From: Treponema primitia ZAS-2
GTDB taxonomy: Bacteria; Spirochaetota; Spirochaetia; Treponematales; Breznakiellaceae
Assembly: GCF_000214375.1 (NCBI RefSeq)
Contig: NC_015578.1
Location: 2,170,001-2,234,000, forward strand
Direction of reading: 5' to 3'
Length of the DNA: 64,000 bases
The notes beneath the pieces were generated by a model. It ran no database searches, was not told where the DNA came from, and saw only the letters and a list, made by a program, of their open reading frames with translations. This document shows, one piece after another, positions 41,501-49,555 of this stretch. Positions within the stretch are counted from its first letter, which is position 1; the number at the start of each line of letters is the position of its first letter. The translations under genes and the position numbers were made by a program.

Positions 41501-43590
41501 ACCATGATTTATTAAAATCCATTGACCCCTATAATGAAGCATTTTTAGAGCCTATTAAGGAATTAGCCGTTGCAGATTCCGGGGCAAAAGCCAAAATTAA
41601 GAAATTCCCAAAAAAAGCGGCTAATCAGGGGTACACAGCTTTTAACGGTATTTGCCTTACCGATACGTTCCAGTTAGGGGAGACAAAAGAAGGCGAAGAC
41701 CTCTTTAGTGAGATATTTCCTCAAAATTCACGCAGAGTGCAGGAACAACAGAAAACACCGTTACGAGTAATTATTGGTAACCCACCTTATTCAGTAGGGC
41801 AAAAGTCTGCTAATGATAACGCGCAGAATCAGCATTACCCAAAACTTGAAGCAAGGATAGCAAATACTTATGCCGCAAATTCTAACGCAACTAATAAGAA
41901 TTCTCTATATGATTCTTACATAAAAGCCTTCCGTTGGAGTACAGACAGATTGAAGGTTCAAGATGGAGGAGTTATCGCCTTTATTACTAATAGTGGCTGG
42001 ATCGAGAAAGGTGGTGGTTTAGATGGTATGCGGAAATGTTTAGAAGATGAATTTTCATCAATCTATATTTTTAATTTGCGAGGAGCAATTAAAGGCAGAA
42101 GCGGCGAATTAGCAAAACGAGAAGGGCAGAATGTTTTTAATATTTTAACAGGTGTTGCAATAACGATTTTAGTGAAAAAGAAATCTGATATAAACACCAA
42201 AGCAACAATCTATTATCGTGATATTGGTGAATATATTAACCGCAAAGAAAAACTTGATATACTAAATAAAGAGAAAACGATATTAGATAGAATAGCAGAA
42301 TCAGAAATATTGAAACCTAATATACAAAGTGACTGGATATTACAAAGAGGAAATTTATTCTCAACATATATTCCATTAGAGCCATTTAAAAAACTTGATG
42401 CAGCTTCAAAAAGTTTTTTCGTTTTATATTCCAATGGTGTGAGTACAAATCGTGATCCGTGGTCTTATAATTCATCAAAAGAAATATTAATTAAGAATAT
42501 GCGCTCTCATGTTCGATTTTATAACCAACAAGTTGATGAATATAAAACTGCATTGCAAAATAATTCTTCATTGAGTATAGATGATTTTAAAAATAATTCA
42601 ACTGATAAAATTAAATGGTCAAGTAGTCTTGAAAATAATTTGAAAAACCTGAAAAAGGCTAAATTCGATGTTAACAATATTGTAATATCAACATATAGAA
42701 CTTTTTTTCAACAATATCTTTATTATGGCGATAAAATGGTACATCGGCCAGGGCAATTTGATCAGTTCTGTCCAAATATTGATACAAAATATTATATTAT
42801 TTGTGTTCCCGCCATTGGCAACAGAGGAGACTTCTCAACTATAATGACGAATAACATTACTGATTTACATATTTCATCAGATGGTACTCAATGTTTTCCC
42901 CTTTATTGGTATGAAAAGAAAAATAAGGTTCAAGGTGGATTATTTGAAAATGTAGAGGATGAATATATTCGCCATGACGCTATTTCAGACTTTATTTTAG
43001 AACAGGCTAAAACCCGCTATGGAAACCGGGTAACAAAAGAGGATATTTTCTATTATGTCTATGGTATTCTCCATAGCCTGGAATATCGCAAAATCTTCGC
43101 CAACGACCTTAAAAAAATGCTCCCCCGGCTTCCATTAGCAAAAAAGCCTCATGATTTTTGGGAATTTAGCAAAGCCGGAAAAAAACTTGCGGATCTTCAT
43201 CTAGCTTATGAGGATCAGAAGAAACCCACCGAGGTTAAAGTAACAGGGACAGAGAAAAGAGATTTTATAGTCAACAAAATGGAATTCGCTAAAAAGGATA
43301 AGAAGGAACAGAAAGATACTATTATCTATAATGCCCATATAACAATTTCTAACATCCCCGCTAAAGCCTATGAATATGTGGTAAATGGAAAATCCGCTAT
43401 CGAATGGATAATGGAACGCTACGCCGTAACCACCCACAAGGAGAGCGGTATAACCAATAATCCCAATGACTGGGCTGCGGAGCATGGGGATCCTCGATAT
43501 ATACTGGATTTGTTGTTATCGGTTATTACCGTCAGCGTAAATACGATTGATATTGTGAATGGATTGCCAACGGTAGAGTTTCAAATTTGA
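38590..43590 (+). CDS. Type ISP restriction-modification enzyme
   Basis: A 1666-residue single-chain enzyme with all parts of the LlaGI/LlaBIII type in order. Mrr-like nuclease: D66 and Q80-x-K82 (GIDLVARTIHGDYWAIQCK). SF2 helicase/translocase: MACGTGKT (205-212), DEAH at 341-344. Coupler region. Gamma-class N6-adenine methylase: DPFTGTGT (919-926), NPPY (1064-1067). C-terminal target recognition domain (about 1090-1500). It methylates one strand of an asymmetric site and cuts after translocating between head-to-head sites. Bases from about 41750 to 42960, coding the recognition part, are more AT-rich than the rest, suggesting the specificity domain was exchanged. Confidence 0.93.
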   Translation: MNPFETVIQKYRDTAFSERDKGYRFEKLMQEYLKSDPLYAAQWSNVWLWGDFPSRNDFSGKDTGIDLVARTIHGDYWAIQCKCFKEDTRINKPMVDTFLSTSGKSFYDVLEPGKKVRFSCRLWLDTTIAGFNPEAENVIKGQSPEVKRRGYYDLVDAPVDWAKLDKGSSGEQAVKKRYSPKPHQQTAIDATHNYLKTSDRGKLIMACGTGKTFTSLRIAENETGGKGFVLFLVPSIALLGQTLREWSAQAQEPIYPICICSDAQVSKTKDDDSVVDLALPASTSIKNITQQYDRAIASQKKSGGLVVVFSTYQSIDVISQVQKSINKQKQGSFLFDLIICDEAHRTTGVTISGQDESAFVKVHDDKFLKSKKRIYMTATPRLYSESAQKKAKEADALLCSMDDTKLYGEEMYRIGFGEAVDKELLSDYKVIVLTIETEQLNEKLKASIEKHNTNENKEIEVEEALKIIGCINALSKKSLTDKEIFENIDPQPMHSAVAFCQNIAISKATAEAFNDVREAYFESLTEEQRKEIVTVESDHVDGTMGAQTRERKLQWLKSADTGKQDCHILNNVRCLSEGVDVPSLDAVMFLSARNSQIDVVQSVGRVMRKAPNKKYGYIIIPVVVPSTAEPEKILASDRFNVVWTVLNALRAHDDRFNATINKIELNKKKPDKIKVTGTSIGGAAVDGDDDSGSGATKDRKLKSEFQKQMELEFAQFQGYIYAKMVQKCGNRLYWEQWAADVANIAERHIEQITAIVSQPGKPKDEFTRYLSGLQKNINPSVSQKDAIEMLAQHIITQPVFEALFEDYSFVKNNPVSQSMQGIINVLNEKTTKEDSEQLDRFYVSVRKRAEGLDNGEAKQRVISDLYDKFFRTAFPLVTEKLGIVYTPVEIVDFIIHSVEDVLQKEFSRSLSDENVHILDPFTGTGTFITRLLQSGIIRPEDLERKYNKEIHANEIMLLAYYIASINIENVYHDLLKSIDPYNEAFLEPIKELAVADSGAKAKIKKFPKKAANQGYTAFNGICLTDTFQLGETKEGEDLFSEIFPQNSRRVQEQQKTPLRVIIGNPPYSVGQKSANDNAQNQHYPKLEARIANTYAANSNATNKNSLYDSYIKAFRWSTDRLKVQDGGVIAFITNSGWIEKGGGLDGMRKCLEDEFSSIYIFNLRGAIKGRSGELAKREGQNVFNILTGVAITILVKKKSDINTKATIYYRDIGEYINRKEKLDILNKEKTILDRIAESEILKPNIQSDWILQRGNLFSTYIPLEPFKKLDAASKSFFVLYSNGVSTNRDPWSYNSSKEILIKNMRSHVRFYNQQVDEYKTALQNNSSLSIDDFKNNSTDKIKWSSSLENNLKNLKKAKFDVNNIVISTYRTFFQQYLYYGDKMVHRPGQFDQFCPNIDTKYYIICVPAIGNRGDFSTIMTNNITDLHISSDGTQCFPLYWYEKKNKVQGGLFENVEDEYIRHDAISDFILEQAKTRYGNRVTKEDIFYYVYGILHSLEYRKIFANDLKKMLPRLPLAKKPHDFWEFSKAGKKLADLHLAYEDQKKPTEVKVTGTEKRDFIVNKMEFAKKDKKEQKDTIIYNAHITISNIPAKAYEYVVNGKSAIEWIMERYAVTTHKESGITNNPNDWAAEHGDPRYILDLLLSVITVSVNTIDIVNGLPTVEFQI

Positions 43591-43634
43591 ATTTACATAT
43601 ATCAAAAATTAACATTGTCAGTAGGTTTGCCTAA

Positions 43635-44786
43635 ATGCCAGATTTAACACACCTTGTTAAAGAAGAAGAAAACCGCAAATTTATACTCACCACCAAGAAA
43701 CATGGAAATATCCAATTTGATACTTTTTTAGTATGGCGCATAGAATTAGTTTTAGAAAAAGAAAAAGATATTGAAAATATTCCATCAAAATTATTTTGCC
43801 TTAATGTTGCCAAATATTTTTTGCTTGATTTCAACGGCTTAAAAATTGATAAGGATTATTATAGAAAAATTAAGGATTTATCTGAAATAAAATTAATCCT
43901 GGATGATAATGAAATGCTTAATTTTACAGAATTACTCATAAAAAACAATATTGATGCTATAGAACCGTATGAGATTCAAGATAAACCGGGTGTAAAAGAT
44001 GATTTCGATATAATTAAACAATATTTTGTTGATGAAAAAAACCGATATGATGCGCTAGTAAAAAGTATGACGGGATTTTTAAATATAAATCTTACGCCCA
44101 AGATATTCTCCAACCTTAACGCAATATCAAAATTAACTAACATTAGTTCTATGCTTAATCACCCAGGTATTGACGCAATATCAAAATTATCTAGCGTTAA
44201 TCCCGCCTTTATATCTTCAAGTCTGGATGAATTATCAAAAACAATTGATATTAAACCTTTACCTATACCCATAACAGAATCTGTAAAAATACCAGAAATT
44301 CATGACTATAAATTAGATACTCTTAGGGATATAGAAAAAACCATCCATTCTTTTATTGAAAAATACGAAAACAATGTCTTACTTAACAATGAAATTATAA
44401 AACTATCAAATGGAATTTTAGAGGATGTAAATAGAAATATCAAATCACAAATAGATACTGCTGAAAAAAACAGCAAAGAAGCAAAATCGCAAAGTAATTT
44501 GGCAATTACAATTTCATTAATTGCTTTACTCATATCTTTTATTTTCGGTGGTATTCAAACATATTTAACGTATAAGTCAAATGTTCAAATTGATATATTA
44601 AATATTGGCATTCAAAATTTAAATAACTCAATTAGTACCAATAATGAGTTATATCAAAATATTAAGGAAAATTTACATCAAACGAATGAATATCTTGAAT
44701 CTTTACCGGAAGACCTGAATAAAACAAATAGAATTTTAGAATCTTTGCCAAATAAAATAATACAATATATACAACCTAAAGACTAG
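43635..44786 (+). CDS. Unknown membrane protein downstream of Type ISP enzyme
   Basis: 383 residues, AT-rich. A soluble N-terminal part (about 1-270) holds two imperfect repeats (LNAISKLTNISSMLNHPGID and IDAISKLSSVNPAFISSSLD). One membrane helix (AITISLIALLISFIFGG, about 285-305) is followed by a coiled coil with repeated short units (TNEYLESLPEDLNKTNRILE). No domain recognised. It lies 44 bases after the restriction gene, same direction, and may belong to the same defence unit. Confidence 0.55.
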   Translation: MPDLTHLVKEEENRKFILTTKKHGNIQFDTFLVWRIELVLEKEKDIENIPSKLFCLNVAKYFLLDFNGLKIDKDYYRKIKDLSEIKLILDDNEMLNFTELLIKNNIDAIEPYEIQDKPGVKDDFDIIKQYFVDEKNRYDALVKSMTGFLNINLTPKIFSNLNAISKLTNISSMLNHPGIDAISKLSSVNPAFISSSLDELSKTIDIKPLPIPITESVKIPEIHDYKLDTLRDIEKTIHSFIEKYENNVLLNNEIIKLSNGILEDVNRNIKSQIDTAEKNSKEAKSQSNLAITISLIALLISFIFGGIQTYLTYKSNVQIDILNIGIQNLNNSISTNNELYQNIKENLHQTNEYLESLPEDLNKTNRILESLPNKIIQYIQPKD

Positions 44787-44902
44787 GTTAAAAAGGTGAC
44801 TGGTACACACAAATTAAATATAAAATGCAATGCAAGAGTGACAGGCACCAGTTAGAGGGGGGAAGTCTCCCCCCCACGCTCCAAACCTGCGGTTTTCCGC
44901 TC

Positions 44903-45002
44903 CCCCCCTCAGCGGGGGGTACCCCCGCAACGCCCCCATGGCAGGCAACGCAGGGGTGCCAGGCACCGGAAATGCCTAGTGTCCCTCGCGCGAGGGACAC
45001 TA
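44903..45002. repeat. GC hairpin unit and 26-bp perfect palindrome
   Basis: A hairpin unit with CCCCC, GGGGGTACCCCCGCAA and GCCCCCAT at 44903-44939 recurs at 45883-45918 with few changes, in the same orientation. The ASCH-domain gene lies between the two copies. At 44977-45002 a perfect 26-bp palindrome starts TAGTGTCCCTCGC and continues as its reverse complement. A shorter relative is at 30700-30729. Confidence 0.7.
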
Positions 45003-45252
45003 CCAGTATCATAGTGTTATTTTTCATTTCAAAGTACCAGGCACCAAAAATCCTAGAGGTAAAGCAAAGGAAAAATCAGCTCTGTTAATTTAATTGAAAT
45101 TATACAAGGCGTTTTATGAGGGATAACTACGAATACATAGACCCCAATTATATCTATACCTGGGGCAGGAAGCACTTATATGCTTTTCAAATATAAATAA
45201 CTATATTGGTATCTTCCGAAAACTGAAAATTGATAAAATAAAAAAACCTAAA

Positions 45253-45771
45253 CTATTTTTCATACTCCCATAGCCGCAATTTCCCCATCACATTCATAAT
45301 CGGTTTTTCATACAAAACAGCCTTGTCAAAAATCCAATGGAAACAGGAAGGCTCAGCAAATTCATCTTTCGAATCATCGATAATATCGGCCAGCTCAGCC
45401 TCCCCGACAATACATTGGCTAGGCATAATAAACCCATATTTCTTGGCAGCATTTTTTGCTTCTTCTACAGGCATTTTATAAGTAAGTTTCTCGCCCAAAC
45501 CATATTGCGTAACTATCTCATTTAAAAACTGAATATACCCTCTAAAAGAATCCGGGGCATCTTTAGGCAGAGGATCATACCCATAATATTTAAGATGGTA
45601 TTTAGTAAAAACATCCGGCATATACTTTAATTCCGGCCATGCAAGAGGCTTGCCCGAAGCGTGAATAAGCAGCTTCCCCCGGTATTTAGTATCCCAAGTC
45701 CTATTTTCAACAGTTTTTATCCCTCTGCAAACAAGCGTAGCATACGGCTGCCGTATCGATAAAACTTTCAT
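45253..45771 (-). CDS. ASCH-domain protein
   Basis: 172 residues from the ATG at 45771, chosen because MKVLSIRQPYATLVCRGIKT is the canonical ASCH start. Also seen are TVENRTWDTKYRGKLLIHAS and GEAELADIIDD. ASCH domains resemble PUA and are thought to bind RNA or modified nucleosides, some acting as nucleoside deaminases or hydrolases. No operon partner; GC hairpin repeats lie on both sides. Confidence 0.8.
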   Translation of the reverse strand: MKVLSIRQPYATLVCRGIKTVENRTWDTKYRGKLLIHASGKPLAWPELKYMPDVFTKYHLKYYGYDPLPKDAPDSFRGYIQFLNEIVTQYGLGEKLTYKMPVEEAKNAAKKYGFIMPSQCIVGEAELADIIDDSKDEFAEPSCFHWIFDKAVLYEKPIMNVMGKLRLWEYEK

Positions 45772-45828
45772 AGAAAGATTATAAAACATCAGCAGAAATG
45801 ATTCAAGCAATTATAAATACTGTTAATC

Positions 45829-46343
45829 TATACCGCCCCCCGTTCCTTCCCACCCCAGCCCAGCCCAGCCGCATTATTATCACCCCCTAAACAGGGGGTA
45901 CCCCCGCAAGCCCCCATAAGTCGGAAGAAATTACTACGTAATTTCAAAAACATTTACCTTCGTCCTCCGCCGCCCTTACCCGTTCCATAGGGGTACTCAT
46001 TCCGTAAGCCCCTTTGGCATGGCCCTCGCCTATGCGCCGGTGAGCGGCGCGCAAGGGCCACGCCAACCCCCTACGGGGGTCGGGTCATCTTTCCCAGCCG
46101 CATACCGGGAAATTTACCCGCTCCACCCGCCACCTTTTCTAAAACTAACGTTCACAGTAGCCATCACCCCATTTTGCTGCGGCCGATGGCTATTTTGTTT
46201 TTCCCCTCGGGGGGAGCCATGGGGGCGGGGTTTGTGAGCCCCCATGGCCCCCCCCTCTACAGGGGAAAAACAATGGGGGGGTCTGGGGGTAGCGGTGGGT
46301 TATCCCATCCACTATCTGTCTGGGTTCATAGAGGGGTTTTGCT
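45829..46343. other. Non-coding C-rich tract with strong hairpins
   Basis: About 500 bases with no supported gene. Holds the hairpin unit at 45883-45918, a long stem built from TGGCATGGCCCT and AGGGCCACGCCA (46016-46062), and a perfect 11-bp stem GCCATGGGGGC (46216-46226)/GCCCCCATGGC (46238-46248). It resembles the C-rich tract at 14430-16080 in composition and in having CCCCTACGGGG-type hairpins. Confidence 0.5.
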
Positions 46344-46583
46344 ATGCGTAGTTACTTTCTAGCTTCAGTTCTGGTTTTCCCTTGCCACCATAACAGAGTC
46401 CATTGCTGTCCCTCTGTCTCTTCGGCCAGGGCTTCCATTTTGCCGCCCCCAAGCCTTTCTGCCTTCGGAAACTACTACACCCTAAAACGGTATTTCCACA
46501 GCAGAACTGCCGCCCAGCAGTGGGCTGCCCAGGTAGTTGCCGCCCACACTGTGGGCACGGATGGGCAGCTCTCTTTGCTCTAG
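46344..46583 (+). CDS. Small hypothetical protein
   Basis: 79 residues, ATG preceded by AGAGGGG at a proper distance. The C-terminal half (YTLKRYFHSRTAAQQWAAQV) looks protein-like; the N-terminal half is less convincing and could be leader sequence. It is the first of three plus-strand frames that are each separated by GC hairpins. No similarity recognised. Confidence 0.35.
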   Translation: MRSYFLASVLVFPCHHNRVHCCPSVSSARASILPPPSLSAFGNYYTLKRYFHSRTAAQQWAAQVVAAHTVGTDGQLSLL

Positions 46584-46640
46584 GTTTCTATACCCCGGCC
46601 CTGGCTGCCGGGGGTTATTACTTTTTTGAGAGGTATTCAT

Positions 46641-46970
46641 ATGAACGAATACGACGATTTGACCATGGCCGGGATAAATGCCCGCAGAGCACCGCCCCCT
46701 TCCACCGCATTAAACACCCGGAAAAAAGCAGCCCCAGCCTTTAAGCCCTATACGCCACAGTTTTCCGAGACTGCTACCGTCACGGTCCGCCGCCTTGCTT
46801 GGGCATTAGGCTGCAGTATGCCCGCCACAGTAAACCACCTGGTAGAGCTATTGCCATCACTCTATGCAGCAGAAACAGTCTGCTCCCATTGCCAGGACAA
46901 GGAAAAATGTAGCCTCTGTTCCTTCAAAACAGCCGCGCCTACACCGCTAAAAGATTTTATTTACTTATAG
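46641..46970 (+). CDS. Small Cys-rich hypothetical protein
   Basis: 109 residues from the ATG at 46641 (GAGAGG 8 bases in front). A helical segment (TVRRLAWALGCSMPATVNHL) that could be a helix-turn-helix is followed by CSHCQDKEKCSLCSFK, a likely metal-binding knuckle with CxxC and CxxC. Preceded by a GC hairpin and a T run (about 46594-46627). Plausibly a small regulator; function unknown. Confidence 0.5.
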   Translation: MNEYDDLTMAGINARRAPPPSTALNTRKKAAPAFKPYTPQFSETATVTVRRLAWALGCSMPATVNHLVELLPSLYAAETVCSHCQDKEKCSLCSFKTAAPTPLKDFIYL

Positions 46971-47028
46971 GATCCTTCCCCCCGGCCCTAGCGCCGGGGG
47001 CTATATCATTTTTTCAGGAGCTTTATAT

Positions 47029-47448
47029 ATGAAAATTGATTTTGAAATAACCAACGAACTAGCAACCATCATCCCCCGCAGCCAGTTACTGGTGACCGCC
47101 GCCAATCCCGAAAGCTATGCCGAGCCAATAGAACGGCTTGCAAGACAGCTTGAAAAATGCCCCAGGCTTTACGAGACAAACGGAAAAGACGAGCACCCCG
47201 CCATTTTCCATTACTTCTACGGCGGAACCGATATTTTTATCTGCGAGTACGACCGGGAAGATACCATGTTCGGCTATACCATTCTGAATAATGACCTTGT
47301 AAATTCAGAATGGGGCTATACCAGCGTTTCCGAAATCTGCCGTATAGCCCCCTTGAATATTGATTATTGGTTTGAAGAACAGACCATCGAAACCGCCCTA
47401 TACCAGCGTAATCCTGATTATTTTAAAAAGCCTAAATCATTGGACTAA
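47029..47448 (+). CDS. DUF2958-like hypothetical protein
   Basis: 139 residues. The pattern HYFYGGTDIFICEYDREDTM, FGYTILNNDLVNSEWGYTSV and SEICRIAPLNIDYWFEEQTI corresponds to the DUF2958 layout (FYGG/W, EYD, FGY, WGY-S--E). Such genes are common on phages, plasmids and conjugative elements; role unknown. CAGGAG lies 8 bases before the ATG. A hairpin and T run (46981-47018) precede it, and a bidirectional terminator follows. Confidence 0.65.
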   Translation: MKIDFEITNELATIIPRSQLLVTAANPESYAEPIERLARQLEKCPRLYETNGKDEHPAIFHYFYGGTDIFICEYDREDTMFGYTILNNDLVNSEWGYTSVSEICRIAPLNIDYWFEEQTIETALYQRNPDYFKKPKSLD

Positions 47449-47450
47449 CA

Positions 47451-47482
47451 AAAAAGCCCCCGGACATAACCGGGGGCTTTTC
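47451..47482. terminator. Bidirectional terminator between cargo and capsid gene
   Basis: AAAAAGCCCCCGG, loop ACATAA, CCGGGGGCTTTT. The perfect 8-bp GC stem with A and T runs on both sides serves the plus-strand DUF2958-like gene and the minus-strand capsid gene, which converge here. It ends the head operon right after the capsid gene. Confidence 0.85.
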
Positions 47483-47486
47483 TTTC

Positions 47487-48791
47487 TTACGCTCTAGTTT
47501 TCAAAACAACCATATTCCCCCTCGGCCTGGTCACCAAAAACCCGTCCCGCTTGCGGAACCGCAGGAACAGTTCTCCATACTCCATTGATTCCGTGGTCCC
47601 GTCAAACTTCTTGATTTCAATACCTTTCCTGTTGCCATGCTGGATCCTCTTGGGATTCATGAAGATAGCAAAGGGGGTGTCGTTTTCAATCGCCCCATGC
47701 TGGGGCAGGATGGACACTTCATGATAGGGATACAAGTCCAGCTTGCCCGGCATAGCCTCAGTAGGATGCCGCCAAATCGGGCGCCCATCAGCATCTTCAA
47801 TATTGGCGATATGGTTCAGGACTGTTTCATGCAAGAACCAAGCGCAGTCCTTCCGTTCCTCCGCAGGAACTCTATACACCGCATCCCGAAAGTCTTTCCA
47901 GGTCAGCGCGTTGATATCCGCCCCGGCAATCTCGACTTCCTCTGTCCCATCAGCCGCCAGCGCCCCGGTAAAGGGATCATCGTCAGCCAGGAGGCATTGA
48001 CGGTCAAACTCCTGCCCATACACTTCGGTAAACTCATCGATGAACATGGCGCCCAGGTCAGTAAAGACATCCTCCTCAAATTCGTCAAACCAGGGAATGA
48101 ACCCCGCCAGGGTATAGGCTTTAAGCTCAACGCGCTGCGCCCCTTGGGGCTTGCTCCCGGTAATCTGCTGCCCGTAAGCGGTTAGCCAATGAAGCTGCAC
48201 CCCGCCCCGGTCCCGTGTCGGCAGAAAGATTGACGGCCCCATCATCGGGCGGTGACGCACCAGGGGCATCATCACCGATTTTTTTGCGGCATCCTGCATA
48301 ATCTCGTTTTCATAAATCGGATTGATAAGGTATTGGTCATTGGTTGCCATGTTCCCCATCGGCGAGCCAAGGGCTGCTTTCTCATTGACGTTCCAGCCCT
48401 TCTCCCCCCATGACACATCCCGGGGATTCGTCCAGTTGTCAGCCTTGAGGTTCGGGGTAAAGGACAGTTCCGCCAAGGCCCCATGGTTCCCTGTCCAGGC
48501 CGCCGCCAGGGCTTTGCCCAACCGGTACTGCAATTCCTTCCGGGTCAGCTCCCGGGGATTTGCCGCCTGCCCCTTGAGTTCCCCCCGTAGCTCCTTGACC
48601 GTGCTTTTCAGAGCTTCCGTTTCCTGCAAATGCCCTACCGCAACCGCTTCCAGGGCTTTGACAATATCCTCCAGCAGCTCCTCTTTTTCCCGGAAATAGT
48701 CCGCCGCCTTCTCCTGGTCCCGGAACCCAGCCGCCTCGATTTTCTGCATATCCGCCAGCTTTTTTTTAATCGCTTTAATCAGTTCGTCCAT
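47487..48791 (-). CDS. HK97-type major capsid protein
   Basis: 434 residues from the ATG at 48791 (GGGAG before it). An N-terminal coiled-coil delta domain (about 1-80, ELIKAIKKKLADMQKIEAAG) is followed by the capsid fold; LSFTPNLKAD marks the region after the probable protease cut. It includes a typical E-loop to spine region (NEIMQDAAKKSVMMPLVRHR) and late strands (IFMNPKRIQHGNRKGIEIKK). Encoded in the usual order protease-capsid. It is the last gene of its transcription unit, whereas the connector gene that normally follows is 20 kb away. Confidence 0.85.
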   Translation of the reverse strand: MDELIKAIKKKLADMQKIEAAGFRDQEKAADYFREKEELLEDIVKALEAVAVGHLQETEALKSTVKELRGELKGQAANPRELTRKELQYRLGKALAAAWTGNHGALAELSFTPNLKADNWTNPRDVSWGEKGWNVNEKAALGSPMGNMATNDQYLINPIYENEIMQDAAKKSVMMPLVRHRPMMGPSIFLPTRDRGGVQLHWLTAYGQQITGSKPQGAQRVELKAYTLAGFIPWFDEFEEDVFTDLGAMFIDEFTEVYGQEFDRQCLLADDDPFTGALAADGTEEVEIAGADINALTWKDFRDAVYRVPAEERKDCAWFLHETVLNHIANIEDADGRPIWRHPTEAMPGKLDLYPYHEVSILPQHGAIENDTPFAIFMNPKRIQHGNRKGIEIKKFDGTTESMEYGELFLRFRKRDGFLVTRPRGNMVVLKTRA

Positions 48792-48859
48792 ACCACACTC
48801 CCAATAAAATAGTAATACTGTCAAAGGAGCAGCCAGGCTGACAGCCGGGCGCCCCCTGG

Positions 48860-49555
48860 TTACCCCTGAATAAGCCCGCCCAGGAATTGCCGGGAAGCCT
48901 GCAAATCAAGCGCCACCGGGCCGCCTTCCGCCGGGGAAGCTTTGGCCAGAGCTGCCTTCGCCAGCGCCCAGGGATTCGCCGGGACATTGCACACGCTGAA
49001 TTCCAAAAGTTCCTGCTTGCGAAAAATCAGCGTAGTCCCATCCTCCGCATCCTTCTTTGAAGGAATCTCGATTTCCAGTACCCGGAACCCCACGGACCCT
49101 GCCCTGATAACCCCGGCCTTTACCCGTTCCCCGATACCCCAGCCAAAAGCGTCATAGTCCCTGTCATTAAAGATGATGGACCCGTGCAGCCCCTTGCCAT
49201 CGGCATACAGCCCATCGGCCCGGCCAATCGCCGGGATGTCGTATTTGTGCGCCCACTGAATCACCGGGTTTTGCATAAACTGTTTATAGTCCCAGCCCGC
49301 AGGGTCAATGCGTTCGTCAAAGCGGTCAAGGTCAAAGGTACTGAATGTCCAGGCCACGCCAGAGGCAGTGTCCTGGACATCCCCCGTTTGAAGCGCCAGG
49401 ACAAAGGGTGCCGCCGCAATCACCTCCAAACCGGATTCAACATTCCTGATTCCTCCCTCATCCTTCCCCATTCCCAATTCCCCCCGCAGAAACGCAAGCA
49501 GCCCCGCCCGGTCCCGCACCGCAATTTCCCCGCCCTTATTCCTCAGAATCACCAT
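48860..49555 (-). CDS. HK97-family prohead protease
   Basis: 231 residues, start overlapping the previous gene by 20 bases. Family signatures: NPVIQWAHKYDIPAIG with the catalytic His, IRAGSVGFRVLE with the catalytic Ser region, and ELLEFSVCNVPANPWAL. It trims the capsid delta domain during head maturation. The N-terminal about 65 residues are longer than in typical members. Confidence 0.85.
   Translation of the reverse strand: MVILRNKGGEIAVRDRAGLLAFLRGELGMGKDEGGIRNVESGLEVIAAAPFVLALQTGDVQDTASGVAWTFSTFDLDRFDERIDPAGWDYKQFMQNPVIQWAHKYDIPAIGRADGLYADGKGLHGSIIFNDRDYDAFGWGIGERVKAGVIRAGSVGFRVLEIEIPSKKDAEDGTTLIFRKQELLEFSVCNVPANPWALAKAALAKASPAEGGPVALDLQASRQFLGGLIQG

Noticed and set aside
46019-46237. 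72-codon frame on the plus strand
   Set aside because: Lies over a long GC hairpin, lacks a ribosome-binding site and protein-like sequence.
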